This document shows, in pieces, positions 20,065 to 28,840 of a stretch of 64,000 bases of DNA. The notes beneath the pieces are model-generated. The model was not told where the DNA came from, searched no databases, and saw nothing but the letters and a program-made list of their open reading frames with translations. The DNA comes from Mammaliicoccus sp. Dog046 (GTDB lineage: Bacteria; Bacillota; Bacilli; Staphylococcales; Staphylococcaceae). The stretch spans positions 1,288,446 through 1,352,445 of the forward strand of contig NZ_CP120131.1 of assembly GCF_034039665.1 (NCBI RefSeq). Direction: 5' to 3'. The number at the start of each line of letters is the position of its first letter. Position 1 is the stretch's first letter. The position numbers and the translations under genes are program-made.

Positions 20065-20535
20065 ATGGATACGATTGAAAAAATTTATAATAAAGAAATT
20101 GCAAATTTATTAAAGGGCGTTAAAAACAGCCAAATCCCAGCAACTAATCCTATTATTGCTAAAGCATTAAATGATATCCCAGTCGATACATATGCAAAAT
20201 TGGCTACTTTATCTATTGATGCCTCAATGCGCTTTTTGGATCAAATTGGAGAAAGTAACGTCTCTTATCAAAATATATTAATTGGTGATCTTGTAAGTGC
20301 ATATTTTTATAAATGTGCCACTTTAAATCAAGACTTACAATTTTTAGATGTAATGACACAGGCAATCAGTAAACAAAATGAACTTAAACAAACATTACAG
20401 CATGAAATTGGTATTGATAAAGAAACATTAATTAAAGACATAGAATCAATTTTTATAATCACAATGATCGATTACTATAATATTGATTTTAATAAAGACC
20501 AAATAAAAGAAGAAATCTTCGCACATTACAATTAA
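20065..20535 (+). CDS. hepS: Heptaprenyl diphosphate synthase component I
   Basis: HepS is the small non-catalytic subunit of heptaprenyl diphosphate synthase, which makes the C35 side chain of menaquinone-7. The 156-residue helical protein has no DDxxD motif, as expected. The evidence is position: hepS-menG-hepT is the conserved gerC-type cluster, and this frame directly precedes menG. Sequence conservation of this subunit is low, so the call relies partly on context. The ATG follows TTGAGGTGATAAG. Confidence 0.82.
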   Translation: MDTIEKIYNKEIANLLKGVKNSQIPATNPIIAKALNDIPVDTYAKLATLSIDASMRFLDQIGESNVSYQNILIGDLVSAYFYKCATLNQDLQFLDVMTQAISKQNELKQTLQHEIGIDKETLIKDIESIFIITMIDYYNIDFNKDQIKEEIFAHYN

Positions 20536-20572
20536 AGAACAATATTTTTAAATTTAAAGGAATGAATATAAA

Positions 20573-21277
20573 TTGGATAATAAATCTAAGTCAGAACATG
20601 TACATGATGTTTTTCAAAATATTTCAGGTAAGTATGATACATTAAACAATATCATTAGCTTTGAACAACATAAACGTTGGCGCAAATATACAATGAAACA
20701 AATGAACGTTCAACCAGGATCAAAAGCTTTGGACGTTTGTTGTGGTACAGCAGATTGGACAATACAATTGAGTCACGCAGTTGGTCCATACGGAGAAGTA
20801 GTAGGTATAGATTTCAGTGAAAACATGCTTGAAGTCGGTAAAGAAAAAACTGATAATATGGCAAATATACATTTGATACATGGAGATGCAATGCAACTTC
20901 CATTCGAAGATAATGAATTTGATTACGTTACAATTGGATTTGGCCTAAGAAATGTGCCAGACTATAAGCATGTACTTAGCGAATTAAAAAGAGTAGTAAA
21001 ACCAGGTGGTATGGTAGTATGTCTAGAAACGAGTCAACCTACATTACCAGTATTCAAACAGCTATATAAGTTTTACTTTAAAAATATCATGCCGTTATTC
21101 GGTAAGTTATTTGCAAAATCATTAAAGGAATATAATTGGTTACAAGAATCTGCTGAAAGTTTTCCTGGTAAAAAGGAACTAGCCGAAATGTTCGCCGATG
21201 TTGGTTATGAAAGAATTAAAGTTAAAAGCTTTACCGGTGGCGTTTCAGCAATGCATTTAGCTTATAAACCTAAATAA
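20573..21277 (+). CDS. menG: Demethylmenaquinone methyltransferase
   Basis: MenG (MenH/UbiE family) performs the last step of menaquinone synthesis, SAM-dependent C-methylation. The 234-residue protein has [20 protein letters not shown] at its N-terminus, the SAM motif [21 protein letters not shown], and the GFGLRNVPD block. The start is a TTG about nine bases after AAAGGAATG. It sits between the two subunits of the prenyl-chain synthase, so chain synthesis and ring methylation are co-transcribed. Confidence 0.95.
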   Translation: MDNKSKSEHVHDVFQNISGKYDTLNNIISFEQHKRWRKYTMKQMNVQPGSKALDVCCGTADWTIQLSHAVGPYGEVVGIDFSENMLEVGKEKTDNMANIHLIHGDAMQLPFEDNEFDYVTIGFGLRNVPDYKHVLSELKRVVKPGGMVVCLETSQPTLPVFKQLYKFYFKNIMPLFGKLFAKSLKEYNWLQESAESFPGKKELAEMFADVGYERIKVKSFTGGVSAMHLAYKPK

Positions 21278-21289
21278 CAAGGTGATTAC

Positions 21290-22252
21290 ATGTATGACAA
21301 GACAAAAATTCATTTAAATAGAGAAGTTAAAGAAATAGAAAAAGAAATTAATAAGTATATTGATAGTGATCAGAAGACAATCAATGAAGCTTGCCAATAC
21401 TTACTTTCATCGGGTGGTAAACGCATAAGACCATTATTCACTTTAATTGCGAGTCAATTTGGTAACAGCTACTCTAAGGATGTCATTACTATTGCAACAA
21501 CACTTGAGCTCATCCACATGGCTAGCCTAGTTCATGATGATGTAATTGATAAAAGTGATAAACGTAGAGGAAATCCAACAATTGCAAAAAAGTGGGATGT
21601 CCAAACTGCAGTATTAACAGGCAATTATTTACTGTCTCAATCTTTAAATGCTGTTAGTACGATTGAACATCCTAAACTACATGAACATTTGGCGAATGGT
21701 ATTTTGGAAGTGTGTATAGGCGAGTTGTTTCAATTTGAAGACCAATTTGTTTCTAATCAATCCATCACAAACTATTTACGACGTATAAAACGTAAAACGG
21801 CACTGTTAATATCTTTATCAACTCAACTAGGTGCATATAGTGCTAGAGCAGATGAAGAAACTGTCAATAAATTGACGAAAATTGGTTACTACATTGGTAT
21901 GAGTTATCAAATTGTTGATGATATATTAGATTTTACAAGTAGTGAAAAGAAACTCGGTAAACCTGTTGGATCAGATTTAAGAAATGGTCATTTGACTTTA
22001 CCTGTCTTATTGAGAATGAAACAGTCACCTCAATTTAAAAATCGTATTAATGAACTCAATGCTCAAAGTTCAGATGAAACTTTTGATGCGCTGGTTGATG
22101 AAATTATTACTTCACCTGAATTACAAAAAGCAAAATCAGTAAGTAATCAATATTTACATAAAGCAGAAAAGCTCATTGATTCTTTAGACAATGATTTCGG
22201 CAAAAAAATGTTGCGCGAAATTATTAGTAAAATTAGTGATAGAAACCATTAG
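21290..22252 (+). CDS. hepT: Heptaprenyl diphosphate synthase component II
   Basis: HepT is the catalytic prenyltransferase subunit that extends farnesyl diphosphate with isopentenyl units. The first aspartate-rich motif is in LVHDDVIDKSD (residues about 80-90) and the second in QIVDDILDF (about 208-216). GGKRIRP near residue 43 is the typical diphosphate-binding site. The 320-residue length is normal. The ATG lies 12 bases after menG. The stop codon overlaps a cre-like element belonging to the next promoter. Confidence 0.95.
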   Translation: MYDKTKIHLNREVKEIEKEINKYIDSDQKTINEACQYLLSSGGKRIRPLFTLIASQFGNSYSKDVITIATTLELIHMASLVHDDVIDKSDKRRGNPTIAKKWDVQTAVLTGNYLLSQSLNAVSTIEHPKLHEHLANGILEVCIGELFQFEDQFVSNQSITNYLRRIKRKTALLISLSTQLGAYSARADEETVNKLTKIGYYIGMSYQIVDDILDFTSSEKKLGKPVGSDLRNGHLTLPVLLRMKQSPQFKNRINELNAQSSDETFDALVDEIITSPELQKAKSVSNQYLHKAEKLIDSLDNDFGKKMLREIISKISDRNH

Positions 22253-22288
22253 AAAGCGCTTGCAAGTATATCATTACAGTGATAAACT
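22251..22288 (+). promoter_or_regulatory. ndk promoter with overlapping cre-like site
   Basis: TTGCAA (22260-22265) and TAAACT (22283-22288) are spaced 17 bases apart. Bases 22251-22264 (AGAAAGCGCTTGCA) match the CcpA cre consensus around the invariant AANCGNTNNC core and overlap the -35. This placement would allow repression by CcpA. Confidence 0.55.
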
Positions 22289-22326
22289 TATTTTGGATTT
22301 ACTAAAACAAAGGTAGGGATTACGTA

Positions 22327-22776
22327 ATGGAAAGAACTTTTTTAATGATTAAACCTGATGCAGTACAAAGAAATTTAATCGGTGAAGTAATTACAAGAAT
22401 TGAAAGTAAAGGATTAAAACTTGTAGCTGCTAAGTTATATCAAGCTGACGAAGAATTAGCTAAAGAACATTATGCTGAACATGTAGAGAAACCATTCTTT
22501 AATAAACTTGTAAACTTTATAACTTCAGGACCAGTATTTGCAATGGTAGTTGAAGGTAAAGATGTCGTAGAAGTAACAAGAACAATCGTTGGTACAACAA
22601 ACCCTACGCAAGCATCACCTGGAACTATTAGAGGCGATTATGGTATCGATTTAGGTAGAAATGTAATTCACGGATCAGATTCAAATGAATCAGCTGAACG
22701 TGAAATTGGTTTATGGTTCAAAGAATCTGAACTGATTGATTATAAACTAAATAATGAAATATGGGTTTACGAGTAA
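22327..22776 (+). CDS. ndk: Nucleoside diphosphate kinase
   Basis: Ndk equalises nucleoside triphosphate pools by transferring the gamma phosphate through a histidine. The active-site histidine lies in NVIHGSDS. The N-terminal [17 protein letters not shown] and the [11 protein letters not shown] blocks are conserved. Length is 149 residues, normal for Firmicutes. The ATG follows GGTAGGGATT. The gene has its own promoter and terminator between hepT and aroC. Confidence 0.97.
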   Translation: MERTFLMIKPDAVQRNLIGEVITRIESKGLKLVAAKLYQADEELAKEHYAEHVEKPFFNKLVNFITSGPVFAMVVEGKDVVEVTRTIVGTTNPTQASPGTIRGDYGIDLGRNVIHGSDSNESAEREIGLWFKESELIDYKLNNEIWVYE

Positions 22777-22784
22777 TACATATT

Positions 22785-22830
22785 AAGGAATAGTTCAACA
22801 AAAATTTTGTTGAACTATTCCTTTCTTTTT
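22785..22830 (+). terminator. Terminator of ndk
   Basis: An uninterrupted stem pairs AAGGAATAGTTCAACAAAA with its complement and is followed by TCTTTTT. Confidence 0.9.
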
Positions 22831-22834
22831 GTTA

Positions 22835-22860
22835 ATTTAACGCGTTAAATATGATATGAT
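22835..22860 (+). promoter_or_regulatory. Palindrome and -10 region of the aroC promoter
   Basis: ATTTAACGCGTTAAAT (22835-22850) is a perfect 16-bp palindrome. It lies immediately upstream of TATGAT (22855-22860), the best -10 before aroC, so it would cover the -35/spacer region. No good -35 is visible, which suggests either an activator or a repressor site. Confidence 0.5.
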
Positions 22861-22896
22861 TAGTCTTATATTTATATAACAGTAGGGAGAGATAAT

Positions 22897-24063
22897 ATGC
22901 GTTACTTAACATCTGGTGAATCACATGGACCACAACTAACTGTCATTATAGAAGGTGTTCCAGCAAATTTAAAAATAGACGTCAATGAAATTAACGAAGA
23001 AATGTTTAAACGTCAAGGCGGTTACGGACGTGGACGTCGTATGCAAATTGAAAAAGATGCTGTTGAAATTGTTTCAGGTGTGAGACATGGTTATACATTA
23101 GGTAGCCCTATTACACTCATCGTAAAAAATGATGACTTTAAACACTGGAGGAAAATAATGGGTGCAGATCCATTAACTGAAGAAGAATTAGATAATATGA
23201 AACGCGTAATAACTAAACCTCGTCCCGGACATGCAGATTTGGTTGGCGGTATGAAATACAATCATAGAGATTTAAGAAATGTACTTGAGCGTTCTTCAGC
23301 TCGAGAAACAGCGGCAAGAGTTGCAGTAGGTGCAGTTTCTAAAATACTATTAAAAGAACTTAATATTGATATTTATTCAAGAGTAATTGAAATTGGTGGC
23401 GTTAAAGACGATTTTGAATACACACTTGATGAAGTGAAAGAGAACATCGATCATAATGATGTGCGTTGTATCAATGATGATGTCGCACAAAAAATGAGAG
23501 ACAGAATTGATGAAGCGAAAAAAGATGGCGATTCAATTGGTGGAATCGTTGAAGTTGTCGTAGAAAATATGCCAGCAGGAATCGGTAGCTATGTTCATTA
23601 CGACCGTAAACTTGATGGTAGATTATCTCAAGCAGTTGTTAGTATTAATGCTTTCAAAGGTGTAAGTTTTGGTGAAGGATTCAAAGCAGCTGAAAAACCA
23701 GGAAGCGAAATACAAGACGAAATTGCTTACGATAATGAACTAGGTTACCATCGCTTATCAAATCATCTTGGTGGACTAGAAGGTGGTATGTCTAATGGTA
23801 TGCCAATTGTAATTAATGGTGTAATGAAACCAATACCTACACTTTATAAACCTTTAAATTCTGTAGATATAGATTCTAAGGAAAGCTTTAAAGCGACAAT
23901 CGAACGTTCAGATAGTTGTGCAGTTCCTGCAGCAAGTGTTGTATGTGAGCACGTTATTGCATTTGAAATTGCAAAAGCACTAACTGAAGAATATCAGTCA
24001 AATCATATCGACCAATTACAAGAAGCGATTCAGAATCATCGTAATTGGAATTTGAACTTCTAG
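22897..24063 (+). CDS. aroC: Chorismate synthase
   Basis: AroC converts 5-enolpyruvylshikimate 3-phosphate to chorismate using reduced FMN. Signature regions are GESHGPQLT at residues 7-15, [30 protein letters not shown] and [16 protein letters not shown]. The 388-residue length is typical. The ATG follows AGTAGGGAGAG. Chorismate supplies aromatic amino acids and menaquinone, linking this gene to hepS-menG-hepT just upstream. Its stop lies eight bases before the aroB start. Confidence 0.97.
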   Translation: MRYLTSGESHGPQLTVIIEGVPANLKIDVNEINEEMFKRQGGYGRGRRMQIEKDAVEIVSGVRHGYTLGSPITLIVKNDDFKHWRKIMGADPLTEEELDNMKRVITKPRPGHADLVGGMKYNHRDLRNVLERSSARETAARVAVGAVSKILLKELNIDIYSRVIEIGGVKDDFEYTLDEVKENIDHNDVRCINDDVAQKMRDRIDEAKKDGDSIGGIVEVVVENMPAGIGSYVHYDRKLDGRLSQAVVSINAFKGVSFGEGFKAAEKPGSEIQDEIAYDNELGYHRLSNHLGGLEGGMSNGMPIVINGVMKPIPTLYKPLNSVDIDSKESFKATIERSDSCAVPAASVVCEHVIAFEIAKALTEEYQSNHIDQLQEAIQNHRNWNLNF

Positions 24064-24071
24064 GTGATGAA

Positions 24072-25145
24072 ATGAAATTCGAAACGACATATAAAGATAA
24101 TAACTATCCTATAATATTAAAACAAAATGCTTTAGCTGAATTGAAACATTACTTAAAAGAAAATGAACAAAATATCGTTTTAATTGATCAAGATGTTTAT
24201 AGATATCATAAAGACTATATTAAAGAACATCTAGGTCAACTTGATATTAAATATTTAACGATTATGAGTGGTGAAGCATGTAAACAACTCTCATACTTCG
24301 AATCTATAAGTGAAAAGCTATTATCTCTTAACATCACACGCCAATCACAATTAATTGCAATTGGCGGTGGTGCAACTGGAGATTTTGTTGGATTTTTAGC
24401 ATCTACATTATTAAGAGGTCTTGATTTTATACAAATTCCAACGACATTACTTGCACATGATTCTGCAATAGGTGGAAAAGTAGGCATCAATGCATCAGTT
24501 GGTAAAAATTTAATAGGTGCCTTCCATAGACCACAAGCTGTTATTTACGACCTGAAGTTTCTTGATACACTACCACATGTTGAAGTTAGAAGTGGATATG
24601 GTGAAATATATAAACACGCAATTTTAAATGGTGAAGCAGAACAGCATAAATTAATGGATGTATACCCATCTATCAAAGAGCTCGTTCAATTAGAAGACAT
24701 CGCTTCATTTTTAAAAATGGGTATAGAAACTAAATTGAAAATTGTAGTAGAAGATGAGTTTGAAGGTGGCGTACGTAAACATTTAAATTTAGGTCACACA
24801 TTTGGACATGGTTTAGAATACTTAACTAAAATTGCACACGGTGAAGCTGTGATGATTGGTATACTATTCCAAAAAGTAATCAATAAAAATAAAAGTTTAT
24901 ATGATAACTGTGATAGTATTTTTATTTTCATCAATTATTTAAAAGAATTAGGTTATCCACTTAATATTATTAATCAAGCAGACATAGAATTGATATTTGA
25001 CTATATGAAAAAAGATAAAAAGAATATTGGACAAACAATTCAAATGGTTTTACAAACCGGAGAATCATCGTTTACAATTGAATCCGTTTCTAAAGACGAA
25101 GTCATAAAAGCATTTAGCGAACTAAAAGCGCTAATAAACGATTAG
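24072..25145 (+). CDS. aroB: 3-dehydroquinate synthase
   Basis: AroB is the NAD- and zinc-dependent second enzyme of the shikimate pathway. Conserved blocks are IGGGATGDFVGFLASTLLRG, PTTLLAHDSAIGGKVGIN and the zinc ligand region LNLGHTFGHGLE with HGEAV. The start is the ATG at 24072 after TAGGTGATGA, giving 357 residues (MKFETTYKDNNYP); an in-frame start at 24045 lies inside aroC. In S. aureus aroA follows aroB, but here the next gene is the TPR protein. Confidence 0.95.
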   Translation: MKFETTYKDNNYPIILKQNALAELKHYLKENEQNIVLIDQDVYRYHKDYIKEHLGQLDIKYLTIMSGEACKQLSYFESISEKLLSLNITRQSQLIAIGGGATGDFVGFLASTLLRGLDFIQIPTTLLAHDSAIGGKVGINASVGKNLIGAFHRPQAVIYDLKFLDTLPHVEVRSGYGEIYKHAILNGEAEQHKLMDVYPSIKELVQLEDIASFLKMGIETKLKIVVEDEFEGGVRKHLNLGHTFGHGLEYLTKIAHGEAVMIGILFQKVINKNKSLYDNCDSIFIFINYLKELGYPLNIINQADIELIFDYMKKDKKNIGQTIQMVLQTGESSFTIESVSKDEVIKAFSELKALIND

Positions 25146-25159
25146 AAGGAGTCCTACTA

Positions 25160-26398
25160 ATGGAAGATGTATATAAAGTAATTGATGATATTCATATGAA
25201 AAATATCGATCAATTAGATGAAAAAGTAAATAGAGTATTGCAATCTGATGATCATGATGCGTTATTTATGCTAGGTGAAACACTATATAAATATGGTATC
25301 GTTGATCAAGGTGTAAAAATATTCGAAGAACTATATTTGTTATATCCTGATGAAAATGAATTACTTGTTTATTATATCGAGGGCCTTATCGATCAAAATG
25401 ATTTAGATAGAGCACACGAAGTACTATATAACAGTCCGCCTTCAACTGAAAAGTTATTACTAGAAGCAGACTTATATCAACAACAAGGTTTATTTGAGGT
25501 CGGTATTGAGAAGCTAATCGAAGCTAAAGAAATTGAACCAGATGACATGATTATCACATTTGCGTTGGCAGAAATGTACTACTTCGATGGTCAGTATTTA
25601 AAAGCAATGACACATTATGAATCTATTACCCAAACAGGTGAAGATATTATAAATGGTATTTCAATATATGCACGTATGGCGGATGCAAGTTTACAAAGTG
25701 GTGCATATGAGGAAGCCATTCAATATTATGAAAATGTTTCTGAAATGGATATGACTGCTGAAGATTATTTCAAACAAGCAATCAGCTACCAAAAAAATGA
25801 TTTAACACGTGAAGCAATTAAACAATTAGAAAAATTATTACAAAAAGACCCTGACTTTATGCAGGCATATCATTATTTACTTCAAATTCATGAATCTGAA
25901 AAAGATTATGAAAAAGCTATTGAAATCGGTAAAGAAGGTCTTCGTTTAAATGCTTATTATAAAGAATTGATGACAGATACTGCACGATTAATGTTATCTA
26001 CAAATGATGAACATGGTGCAATTCTATTACAAGATGCATTAACAGTAGATCCATCATATACTGAAGCTGCCATCATATTAGCTGATTATTATCGTGAAAA
26101 AGATAATACAACTGGTCTCATTAATTTATTAACATATATAGATGAAGATGATATCGATCCAGTTGTCTCTTGGCACATTGCTTATGGATTTGGAGTAGAA
26201 GAAAGAGATAAAGAAGCACAACACTTCTTTGAACTAGCTTATCCAGACTTATCTCAAAATGTAGATTACTTAAACGATTACTACCATTATTTAATTGAAA
26301 TAGGTAATATCGAACAAGCTAAAAACATTTTAGCATCAGTACGCAAACTTGATCCTGAAAATCCATATTGGGATCAAGAATTTGAAAGCTTATTATAA
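25160..26398 (+). CDS. TPR-repeat protein (YpiA-like)
   Basis: This 412-residue soluble protein is built of tandem tetratricopeptide-like helices throughout, for example AEMYYFDGQYLKAMTHYESI, ARMADASLQSGAYEEAIQYY and LQIHESEKDYEKAIEIGKEG. TPR proteins act as scaffolds. The position behind aro genes and ahead of ypiB matches B. subtilis ypiA. The molecular function is unknown. The ATG follows AGAAGGAG, 14 bases after aroB. Confidence 0.85.
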   Translation: MEDVYKVIDDIHMKNIDQLDEKVNRVLQSDDHDALFMLGETLYKYGIVDQGVKIFEELYLLYPDENELLVYYIEGLIDQNDLDRAHEVLYNSPPSTEKLLLEADLYQQQGLFEVGIEKLIEAKEIEPDDMIITFALAEMYYFDGQYLKAMTHYESITQTGEDIINGISIYARMADASLQSGAYEEAIQYYENVSEMDMTAEDYFKQAISYQKNDLTREAIKQLEKLLQKDPDFMQAYHYLLQIHESEKDYEKAIEIGKEGLRLNAYYKELMTDTARLMLSTNDEHGAILLQDALTVDPSYTEAAIILADYYREKDNTTGLINLLTYIDEDDIDPVVSWHIAYGFGVEERDKEAQHFFELAYPDLSQNVDYLNDYYHYLIEIGNIEQAKNILASVRKLDPENPYWDQEFESLL

Positions 26399-26409
26399 GT
26401 AGGGATTTT

Positions 26410-26943
26410 ATGAACCATTCATGGCTTATTTATGAAAAGCAACGGTTTATTGAATACGTTCTTTACAAATACGACTTTAAAAACCCTGAAAGTGTTTGGA
26501 TATTGAACTTACTAAAAAGTAATCCAACGTATCTTGGAAATATATCATTCGTTCGAGAAACATCTGAAGATCGTATACTTTCTATAAGTACAATACAATC
26601 AAATCAATTGCCATTATTATATTGTAAATCGAATTTTTGTATTGATAATGGTCGACAAATTTTTCATGATATACGTTTAGATACGACGCACTTAAATGTA
26701 TTATTATATTTAAATCGAAGAGATGACCGCCTTAATCGATTGATGTTACTGCAAATGTTAGTTGATTTTTATGGTGAAGATAAAGACTTGAGTCTCATAA
26801 ATCGAACCAGTAATCACAATATCAATCATTGGGAACATCTCATAAGAAACGAAATAGATTTAGCATTAGATCGAAATGATCAACCAACCTTTATAGAAAT
26901 GTCTAAAATTTTACAATTCATTCATGAGTTGGAGGAACACTAA
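26410..26943 (+). CDS. YpiB-family (UPF0302) protein with IDEAL motif
   Basis: This 177-residue protein resembles B. subtilis YpiB. The C-terminal part contains NEIDLALDRNDQPTFIEMS, fitting the IDEAL motif (I-D-x-A-L-D...D...F), a short helical element found in Firmicute regulatory and adaptor proteins. The remainder has the family's YDFKNPESVWILNLL start. The precise role here is unknown. It is co-linear with the TPR gene (11 bases) and the following gene (2 bases). Confidence 0.82.
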   Translation: MNHSWLIYEKQRFIEYVLYKYDFKNPESVWILNLLKSNPTYLGNISFVRETSEDRILSISTIQSNQLPLLYCKSNFCIDNGRQIFHDIRLDTTHLNVLLYLNRRDDRLNRLMLLQMLVDFYGEDKDLSLINRTSNHNINHWEHLIRNEIDLALDRNDQPTFIEMSKILQFIHELEEH

Positions 26944-26945
26944 TC

Positions 26946-27380
26946 ATGTTATTTAATCATGTAGATTTAAAAGAATTAAAAAATAATTTAGAGTATATTG
27001 ATACAGCTATTATTCCAATTGCTAATATCGATATGAATCAACAATTATTGTCTTCTTGTGATAAAAATGAAACGGTACAACTTGTAGGGATGTTAGCAGA
27101 AAAACAATTCAAAGGTAGATTGTTATTGACGCCAACATTTTTCACGAGCGATCATCACTATGAACACGTCGAACGTTTTATAGAAAGTTTAAAAGCATAT
27201 GGCTTATCTCACATCATTTTATTGTCAGGAGAAAAATCAGAACTAAATTTAGATTTTGAAACATTCTCTGTGAATACAATACCTATGGGTGATTTGGATG
27301 AAGAAATGAAACGTACGCTTATAGAAGATGAAGTAAAACGATTTATGAAATTTATCATCACAACATGGAATAAATCATAA
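26946..27380 (+). CDS. YpiF-like protein (DUF2487)
   Basis: This is a 144-residue soluble protein with no recognised catalytic motif. Position after ypiB and before qcrA, together with its size, matches B. subtilis YpiF. Visible features are a hydrophobic beta strand near the N-terminus (YIDTAIIPIANID) and a short amphipathic C-terminal helix (VKRFMKFIITTW). The ATG follows GGAGGAACACTAATC. It is the last gene before a strong terminator, so qcrABC is transcribed separately. Confidence 0.72.
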   Translation: MLFNHVDLKELKNNLEYIDTAIIPIANIDMNQQLLSSCDKNETVQLVGMLAEKQFKGRLLLTPTFFTSDHHYEHVERFIESLKAYGLSHIILLSGEKSELNLDFETFSVNTIPMGDLDEEMKRTLIEDEVKRFMKFIITTWNKS

Positions 27381-27387
27381 TTTAGTC

Positions 27388-27428
27388 AAACCCCCTAAAA
27401 CGGATTTTTACGTTTTAGGGGGGTTTTT
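27388..27428 (+). terminator. Terminator upstream of qcrA
   Basis: A GC-rich stem pairs AACCCCCTAAAACG with its complement and is followed by TTTTTAT. Confidence 0.92.
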
Positions 27429-27534
27429 ATATGTGAATCACTCGTATTTTTTAGTAGTTATAAAAGCCCTTTCAATTTTTTGATTATTCTAAGAGAAATC
27501 CTTAATAATTAAAGATTTAAATTGTGACAAAGCG

Positions 27535-27563
27535 TTGACCGTCTGGAAATAATAGGCTAAAAT
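27535..27563 (+). promoter_or_regulatory. Sigma-A promoter of qcrABC
   Basis: TTGACC (27535-27540) and TAAAAT (27558-27563) are separated by exactly 17 bases, about 50 bases upstream of the qcrA ATG. No clear CRP/FNR or Rex palindrome overlaps it. Confidence 0.75.
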
Positions 27564-27611
27564 TAAGTTGTCCTAGTTATAAAAGAACGATTAATAGAGG
27601 GGGGAATCTGA

Positions 27612-28115
27612 ATGAGCCAACGTGTCACACGACGCCAATTTTTAAACTATTCATTAATGGGTGTTGGGTCATTTATGGCTGCTGGTATGATTTTACCTAT
27701 GGGTAGATTTGCGCTTGATCCTGTATTTAAAGCTGATGCACAAGGTGATTTAATCGCAACAGGTGTAAAGGAGTCTGAACTTGGTAAAGAACCAATCAAA
27801 GTAGACTTTAAATTTGAACAAGAAGACGCATGGTACACAAGTGAAGTAACAGAATTTGCTTGGGTATACAAGGATGGGCAGAATATTGTAGCGTTATCAC
27901 CTGTTTGTAAACATTTGGGATGCACAGTTACGTGGAATGGCGATGACTCAAATCCAAATCAATTCTATTGTCCATGTCATAATGGTCGTTATGAAAAGAA
28001 TGGAAAAAATATACCAGGTACGCCACCATTGGCACCACTTGACCAATATGAAGTCAAAGTTAAAGATGGTATTATTCAAATTGGTAAAAAGCACGATAAC
28101 GAGTTAGCTAAATAA
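27612..28115 (+). CDS. qcrA: Menaquinol:cytochrome c reductase, Rieske iron-sulfur subunit
   Basis: QcrA carries the [2Fe-2S] Rieske cluster of the bc complex. Cluster ligands are visible as CKHLGC and CPCHNGRY (residues about 100-125). The N-terminus has a twin-arginine motif, TRRQFLNYS, followed by a hydrophobic helix, suggesting Tat export with a retained anchor. Length is 167 residues. The ATG follows GAGGGGGGAATCTG. It starts the qcrABC operon. Confidence 0.96.
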   Translation: MSQRVTRRQFLNYSLMGVGSFMAAGMILPMGRFALDPVFKADAQGDLIATGVKESELGKEPIKVDFKFEQEDAWYTSEVTEFAWVYKDGQNIVALSPVCKHLGCTVTWNGDDSNPNQFYCPCHNGRYEKNGKNIPGTPPLAPLDQYEVKVKDGIIQIGKKHDNELAK

Positions 28116-28128
28116 GGAGGGATTAACA

Positions 28129-28803
28129 ATGATAGATAAAATCTATGATTGGGTCGATGACAGACTTGATATTACACCAATTTGGCGAGATATTGCTGAT
28201 CATGAAGTGCCAGAGCATGTTAACCCTGCTTATCACTTTTCAGCTTTCGTTTATTGTTTTGGTGGATTAACATTTTTCATTACTGTAATACAAGTATTAT
28301 CAGGTATGTTCTTAACAATGTATTACGTACCAGATATCGTCAATGCTTGGAAGTCGGTTTACTATCTACAGCATGATGTTGCTGCAGGTGTAATCGTACG
28401 TGGCATGCACCATTGGGGAGCAAGTTTAGTAGTAGTCATGATGTTCTTACATACGCTACGTGTTTTCTTCACTGGATCTTATAAACAACCAAGAGAATTA
28501 AATTGGGTTGTAGGTGTTTTAATATTCTTTGTTATGCTTGGTTTAAGTTTTACTGGTTATTTATTACCTTGGGATATGAAAGCATTATTTGCAACAAAAG
28601 TAGGTCTACAAATTGCAGAATCAGTTCCAATCATTGGACCATGGGTTAAAACATTACTTGCAGGGGATGCAGAAATAGTTGGTGCTCAAACGTTAACTCG
28701 TTTCTTTGCGATACATGTATTCTTCCTACCAGCTGCACTATTCGCGTTACTGGCAGCACACTTTATAATGATCAGAAAACAAGGTATTTCAGGTCCACTA
28801 TAA
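28129..28803 (+). CDS. qcrB: Menaquinol:cytochrome c reductase, cytochrome b subunit
   Basis: QcrB is the 224-residue cytochrome b6-type subunit binding two b haems and, in this family, an additional covalently attached haem. Four membrane helices are visible. Haem-ligand histidines lie in RGMHHWGASLVVVMMFLHTLR and in FAIHVFFLPAALFALLAAHF. The sequence SFTGYLLPWD is conserved. The ribosome site AAGGAGG lies just downstream of the qcrA stop. Confidence 0.96.
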   Translation: MIDKIYDWVDDRLDITPIWRDIADHEVPEHVNPAYHFSAFVYCFGGLTFFITVIQVLSGMFLTMYYVPDIVNAWKSVYYLQHDVAAGVIVRGMHHWGASLVVVMMFLHTLRVFFTGSYKQPRELNWVVGVLIFFVMLGLSFTGYLLPWDMKALFATKVGLQIAESVPIIGPWVKTLLAGDAEIVGAQTLTRFFAIHVFFLPAALFALLAAHFIMIRKQGISGPL

Positions 28804-28840
28804 AATTAACGTGAATAAATGAAAAAGGAGGTCATGCGAC

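Noticed and set aside
27431-27443. GTGAATCAC upstream of qcrA as a CRP/FNR or Rex site
   Set aside because: The half-sites have only a one-base spacer instead of six, and it lies about 90 bases before the promoter. It is too short to claim.
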